Shown here piece by piece: positions 5,004 through 7,393 of a DNA stretch of 7,393 nt. Numbering within the stretch: position 1 is the stretch's first letter; every line of letters starts with the position of its first letter. Both the position numbers and the translations under genes were made by a program. Source of the stretch: Solibacillus silvestris_B (lineage in GTDB: Bacteria; Bacillota; Bacilli; Bacillales_A; Planococcaceae); the NCBI RefSeq assembly GCF_051967575.1, contig NZ_JBQCJW010000060.1:1-7393 (forward strand). The letters are read 5' to 3'. Under the pieces are notes generated by a model. The model saw only the letters and a list, made by a program, of their open reading frames with translations. It had not been told where the DNA came from and ran no database searches.

Positions 5004-5882
5004 CTACTTTTTATTTTCACGTAGTTGCATAATTTCATTTTGTAACTGTTCATTCATTGTCTGTTGTGTTTTACGCAAACTTTCAATTTCATCATATAAT
5101 TTACGTACTTCTTCATTATGATTGGCTTTTTCCTCAACTAGCGCTTGTGCTTTCTCTAGTTTCTTTTGCTCTACTACAAACTCCATTTCTTGCTGATGGT
5201 TCAGTTTTGTTTGCTTTAGTTCAACCTGTGTAGAAGCCAATTCACTTGTAATTGAAGTGATTTGTTCTTCTATAGTTTTTACTTGTTGTAGTAACACACT
5301 CTTTTCATTACTAAATTGTTCCTCATACAATTTCGACTTCCGAGTAAATTCTAATTTAATTCGTTCATTTTCGTCAGCGTATTCTTTATATTTCACAACA
5401 AAACCATTCAAAGTATCATTTTTATCTTTATACTCTTCAATGAGTGCTTGATTGTTATTTAGTATAATTTGATTTTTTGCTAATTGGTCTTCTAATTCAA
5501 CAACTGTATTAGAATGTTCTTGAACTAACAACACATTCGCTTTCAGTGCATCTTTAGTAGTTTGAAGTTGCTGCTGTAAGTTTGTAATTAAATTTTCTTT
5601 ATTTTGAAGTTGATCGGATACTTCTTTAACAGCGTGTTCCTTCAAATAAACTGAGCGTTGAATCATATTTACAATCAATTCATACATACGTGTTGTATGA
5701 TGCTCTAGTTCAGTCAAATCTTGCTTGTAGTCGCTACTTCCCTCTTTAATTGCATTCGTTTCATATAATGCAACCGCACGCTCAAACCATTCTTTGCTCG
5801 TCAACCCGCTTGCTTCAATTACTAACTTAGCTTTTTCATAAAATTCTTCTCCTACTTTAAAGCCATATGTTTTATCAGCCAT
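5004..5882 (-). CDS. Ribbon-helix-helix protein with long coiled coil (KfrA-like plan)
   Basis: A 292-aa protein. The first about 45 residues fit a ribbon-helix-helix DNA-binding domain: beta strand TYGFKV, helix GEEFYEKAKLVIEASG, then helix TSKEWFERAVALYE. From about residue 50 to the end it is almost continuous coiled coil rich in E, K, Q and L (KENLITNLQQQLQTTKDAL, EIESLRKTQQTMNEQLQNEI). The ATG follows AAAGGTGAT at normal spacing. A small DNA-binding head with a long coiled-coil tail is the architecture of KfrA-type plasmid proteins and other nucleoid-like or partition-associated proteins, though KfrA itself has a different head. Its upstream region carries repeated TTAACTTT and GGTTAACC boxes, which it may bind to autoregulate. 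It is convergent with the tyrosine recombinase and divergent from the 136-aa gene. The domain plan is well supported; a role in stability or segregation is inferred. Confidence 0.8.
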   Translation of the reverse strand: MADKTYGFKVGEEFYEKAKLVIEASGLTSKEWFERAVALYETNAIKEGSSDYKQDLTELEHHTTRMYELIVNMIQRSVYLKEHAVKEVSDQLQNKENLITNLQQQLQTTKDALKANVLLVQEHSNTVVELEDQLAKNQIILNNNQALIEEYKDKNDTLNGFVVKYKEYADENERIKLEFTRKSKLYEEQFSNEKSVLLQQVKTIEEQITSITSELASTQVELKQTKLNHQQEMEFVVEQKKLEKAQALVEEKANHNEEVRKLYDEIESLRKTQQTMNEQLQNEIMQLRENKK

Positions 5883-5897
5883 CCTATCACCTTTCCT

Positions 5898-5955
5898 GTT
5901 AACTTTTTTGATTGAATTTAAATTAGGTTAACCATGATAACTTTAGTTAACTTTA
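5898..5955. promoter_or_regulatory. TTAACTTT/GGTTAACC box cluster upstream of the RHH gene
   Basis: GTTAAC occurs three times in about 55 bases (5898-5903, 5927-5932, 5946-5951); the middle copy is the 8-bp palindrome GGTTAACC (5926-5933). TTAACTTT lies at 5899-5906 and 5948-5954, with a variant ATAACTTT at 5937-5944, and TAACTTTA repeats at a 10-base step (5938-5945 and 5948-5955), one helical turn. Short helically phased repeats suit a ribbon-helix-helix protein, and the cluster covers the likely promoter area of that gene. The binder is inferred. Confidence 0.5.
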
Positions 5956-6149
5956 AAAGAAAAACTGTTTCTTAGGAAATGAGAGTTTGAAATCGATAAC
6001 TACATTTCTGAACAATTTCAAAATATTATACTGACTGATTTATATATTTTAAGATGGAATTTCAATTTTTATATTCAATCATTATTGATTTAACTAGGAA
6101 TATAGAAAATCGAAGTTATACTGTTTTGAGAATGGAGGTGAAGGTCAAA

Positions 6150-6560
6150 ATGAATTTGGACCAAGCATTAAAACAAATCGAAGAGTTAAAGGCCGAATTA
6201 GCTCTATCTGAAAAGAAACTGATTAGCGAACAAAAACGACTACGAGAAATCATCGGAGCCTGGCGGAGAAAAGCTGAAGGCAAAGGTATATTCAAGGAAG
6301 AAATTCGAGAAGGCTATAATGCAGTATCAGGTATGCATTACAAAACTTACACCATTTCGTTACCTGCTGATCTGCCAATAGAAGAAATTTTAAGTTATTT
6401 AAAGACTGAAAGTTTACCCAATCTATATCCGTATGTATTCAAAAAAATTGATTATCTACCTCGATCAAAAGCCTGGGCCTTCGAAGTTGAAATGGATTTA
6501 AATTACGACATTCGTTTAGAAGAAGCATTTATAAAGCAATATTACGAAGAACATTTTTGA
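6150..6560 (+). CDS. Protein of unknown function with N-terminal coiled coil (136 aa)
   Basis: The frame is open from 6054, but GGAGGTGA at 6134-6141 lies eight bases before the ATG at 6150, so I start there (MNLDQALKQIEELKAEL). Residues about 3-45 are a charged coiled coil ending in a basic stretch (EIIGAWRRKAEGKG). Residues about 48-136 look like a small alpha/beta domain: strand YKTYTISLP, helix PIEEILSYLKTE, strand AWAFEVEMDL, then helix LEEAFIKQYYEEHF. I do not recognise a family and see no catalytic motif, signal peptide or membrane segment. It is divergent from the ribbon-helix-helix gene across 267 bases and is followed 22 bases after its stop by the 110-bp repeats. The first repeat hairpin may end its transcript, but only the third copy has a good T tail (6856-6861). 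Confidence 0.75.
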   Translation: MNLDQALKQIEELKAELALSEKKLISEQKRLREIIGAWRRKAEGKGIFKEEIREGYNAVSGMHYKTYTISLPADLPIEEILSYLKTESLPNLYPYVFKKIDYLPRSKAWAFEVEMDLNYDIRLEEAFIKQYYEEHF

Positions 6561-6582
6561 TGCAATCCCCCAAATTGAAGAG

Positions 6583-6857
6583 TGGTAAATTTGCCATGAA
6601 AATACCTAGATGGTTTGGCGGTGAAACTTACCACCTTATTTTACCATCAACAACAAACGTTAGAACCACTTGGGTTCCAGCACTTTTTCAACTGGTAAGT
6701 TTGCTTCTAAAATACCTAGATAGTTTGGCGGCGAAACTTACCACCTTATTTTACCATCAACAACAAACGTTAGAGCCACTTGGGTTCCAGCACTTTTTCA
6801 ACTGGTAAGTTTACACCTTAAATACCTAGATAGTTTGGCGGCGAAACTTACCACCTT
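6583..6857. repeat. 110-bp tandem repeat, 2.5 copies, each with a 10-bp inverted repeat
   Basis: Copies run 6583-6692, 6693-6802 and 6803-6857 (half copy), with an exact 110-base period: AATACCTAGA recurs at 6601, 6711 and 6821. Each starts with TGGTAAGTTT (TGGTAAATTT in copy 1) and 31 bases later has its inverse AAACTTACCA (6624-6633, 6734-6743, 6844-6853). An internal AGTTT can compete for the same AAACT (for example 6722-6726 with 6734-6738). The copies are nearly identical except for about eight bases just inside the left arm (GCCATGAA, GCTTCTAA, ACACCTTA). Possible roles are recombinase binding sites, a replication or transfer site, or a transcribed hairpin series; none is proven. The apparent ORF across it is a by-product, since 110 is not a multiple of three. 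Confidence 0.9.
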
Positions 6858-6932
6858 TTTTCAACCACACCAAACCTCATCTAGCCTCAGATGTTTGTTC
6901 ATCCAAAAAAAATTAATTTTTTTTATAAAAAG

Positions 6933-6961
6933 TTGATTTTTGCTATTAAAATCTATTAAAT
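6933..6961 (+). promoter_or_regulatory. Possible promoter of the 49-aa ORF and serine recombinase
   Basis: TTGATT (6933-6938) with TTAAAT (6956-6961) at 17 bases, or TATTAA (6954-6959) at 15. It sits in a very AT-rich stretch (about 6905-6965) that has no gene or other feature. Weak -10 matches; it is offered only because the downstream genes need a promoter here. Confidence 0.3.
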
Positions 6962-6969
6962 CATTGAGT

Positions 6970-7034
6970 AGAATGTTTTCACTTTTAGCTAAAAGTATTT
7001 TTTACCACTAAACTTTACAGGAGGAAAACATTCT
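6970..7034 (+). promoter_or_regulatory. Leader inverted repeat overlapping a ribosome binding site
   Basis: AGAATGTTTTC (6970-6980) is the exact inverse of GAAAACATTCT (7024-7034), 11 bp, ending on the base before the ATG at 7035. Between them is a perfect 16-bp palindrome, ACTTTTAGCTAAAAGT (6981-6996). In RNA the 3' arm would tie up the end of AGGAGG (7019-7024) and all of the spacer, limiting initiation. As DNA it could be a recombinase or repressor site. The repeats are certain, the role is inferred. Confidence 0.6.
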
Positions 7035-7184
7035 ATGAAAATTGATCGTAAATTTGATAATGTCGCACCCGTAACTGCTATTCGTGTCACTCTTGAAGTG
7101 TTATTTGACACATTTATCGCTCAGTATTATTCTGAAGATAAGGTGATTTCTACTGCATCTTCTTTTGTGAAGGAGGATGCATAA
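7035..7184 (+). CDS. Small ORF (49 aa) coupled to the serine recombinase
   Basis: ATG at 7035 with AGGAGG (7019-7024) ten bases upstream; the stop TAA ends at 7184, one base before the recombinase ATG at 7186. The product begins MKIDRKFDNVAPVTAIRVTL and ends in VISTASSFVKEDA. No domain is recognised and no membrane segment is seen. The recombinase ribosome binding site (AAGGAGGA, 7170-7177) lies inside the last codons, so the two genes are likely translationally linked. It could be a recombination accessory or directionality factor by position, or a leader peptide whose translation opens the leader structure. The function is unknown. Confidence 0.65.
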   Translation: MKIDRKFDNVAPVTAIRVTLEVLFDTFIAQYYSEDKVISTASSFVKEDA

Positions 7185-7185
7185 A

Positions 7186-7393
7186 ATGAAATATGCAATC
7201 TATATTCGAATCAATACAGCAACAGACAATGAAAATGTGTCTATCACGAATCAAGTTACGCTCTTTGAAAACTTCATGAAGAAAAACGGCATAGAGCTTT
7301 ATAAAATTTATTCCGATATCGCAGGTGGTTCAACTTTAGAGCGTGAAGGCATTCAACAATTGATGACAGATGCCAAGAAGAAAAAATTTGAAG
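7186..7393 (+). CDS. Large serine recombinase, N-terminal part (runs off the window), catalytic Ser replaced by Asn
   Basis: The first 69 residues match the N-terminal resolvase domain of serine recombinases: MKYAIYIRINTATDNENVSI, then NQVTLFENFMKKNGIELYKIY, then a segment SDIAGGSTLEREGIQQLM with the conserved Arg (R53), and DAKKKKFE. The usual active-site signature is Y-x-R-V-S-T. Here it reads YIRINT, so residue 10, the serine that attacks DNA in this family, is asparagine (codon AAT, one transition from the serine codon AGT). The rest of the domain looks intact and the ribosome binding site AAGGAGGA at eight-base spacing is excellent. The start and spacing support an expressed gene. It may be an inactive paralogue acting as a binding partner of another recombinase, a recently inactivated gene, or a base-call error. 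The C-terminal zinc-ribbon and coiled-coil regions lie outside the window. Confidence 0.88.
   Translation, partial: MKYAIYIRINTATDNENVSITNQVTLFENFMKKNGIELYKIYSDIAGGSTLEREGIQQLMTDAKKKKFE

Noticed and set aside
4820..5053. Minus-strand 77-codon ORF
   Set aside because: Overlaps the catalytic end of the tyrosine recombinase and the terminator; shadow frame.
5257..5451. Plus-strand 64-codon ORF
   Set aside because: Antisense to the coiled-coil gene; the serine/phenylalanine-rich product is typical of the reverse of a coiled coil.
6557..6808. Plus-strand 83-codon ORF across the repeats
   Set aside because: It is made of the 110-bp repeat read in shifting frames, so the repeated DNA gives unrelated peptides; no ribosome binding site.
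6583..6857. CRISPR array
   Set aside because: Only 2.5 copies, 110-base period, with conserved sequence throughout and no spacers of normal length; no cas genes nearby.
6583..6857. Integron attC sites
   Set aside because: AACGTTAG-like text occurs once per repeat, but the paired R and L boxes and a cassette layout are missing.

Overview
The window looks like part of a plasmid or plasmid-like mobile element from a low-GC Gram-positive bacterium of the Bacillales (Bacillus, Lysinibacillus or a relative). This rests on AT-rich DNA, strong AGGAGG-type ribosome binding sites, GTG and TTG starts, many hairpin terminators with T tails, a winged-helix protein of the type found beside plasmid origins, a coiled-coil DNA-binding protein, and two different site-specific recombinases. 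No chromosomal housekeeping gene is present. The genus is inferred and was not tested by database search.

Layout. Positions 41-2445 hold four minus-strand genes. In transcription order these are an 84-aa acidic helical protein, a 95-aa small protein, a 316-aa putative replication initiator, and a 193-aa MerR/RacA-like winged-helix protein with a coiled coil. A terminator at 1806-1834 separates the first two from the initiator, and a 39-bp palindrome at 662-700 lies between the initiator and the MerR-like gene. A Cro/CI-type regulator (2607-2945, plus strand) is divergent from the 84-aa gene across a set of CTATTTATA repeats that look like its operators.

Positions 2946-3975 hold no intact gene. 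First comes a terminator (3079-3119), then a possible decayed small minus-strand ORF (3208-3357). About 570 bases follow (roughly 3384-3950) that fold into a dense series of perfect helices with a pseudoknot and two three-way junctions, ending in an intrinsic terminator. This is the most striking object in the window: a large structured RNA of a size and setting reminiscent of ornate large RNAs such as ROOL or GOLLD. Its family cannot be assigned from memory. A complete tyrosine recombinase (3976-4956) starts immediately after its terminator, so the RNA could instead be, or also be, a regulatory leader of that recombinase.

The recombinase is convergent, through a shared terminator, with a 292-aa ribbon-helix-helix plus long coiled-coil protein (5004-5882, minus). 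The upstream region of that gene carries TTAACTTT and GGTTAACC boxes. The octamer GGTTAACC also forms the core of the palindrome at 662-700, which may link the two coiled-coil DNA-binding proteins in plasmid maintenance.

The right part holds a 136-aa protein of unknown function (6150-6560), then 2.5 copies of a 110-bp tandem repeat (6583-6857), each copy with a 10-bp inverted repeat. After an AT-rich leader whose inverted repeat covers a ribosome binding site comes a 49-aa ORF (7035-7184). It is followed two bases later by the start of a large serine recombinase (7186 to the window end). That recombinase has asparagine where the catalytic serine (Ser10) should be.
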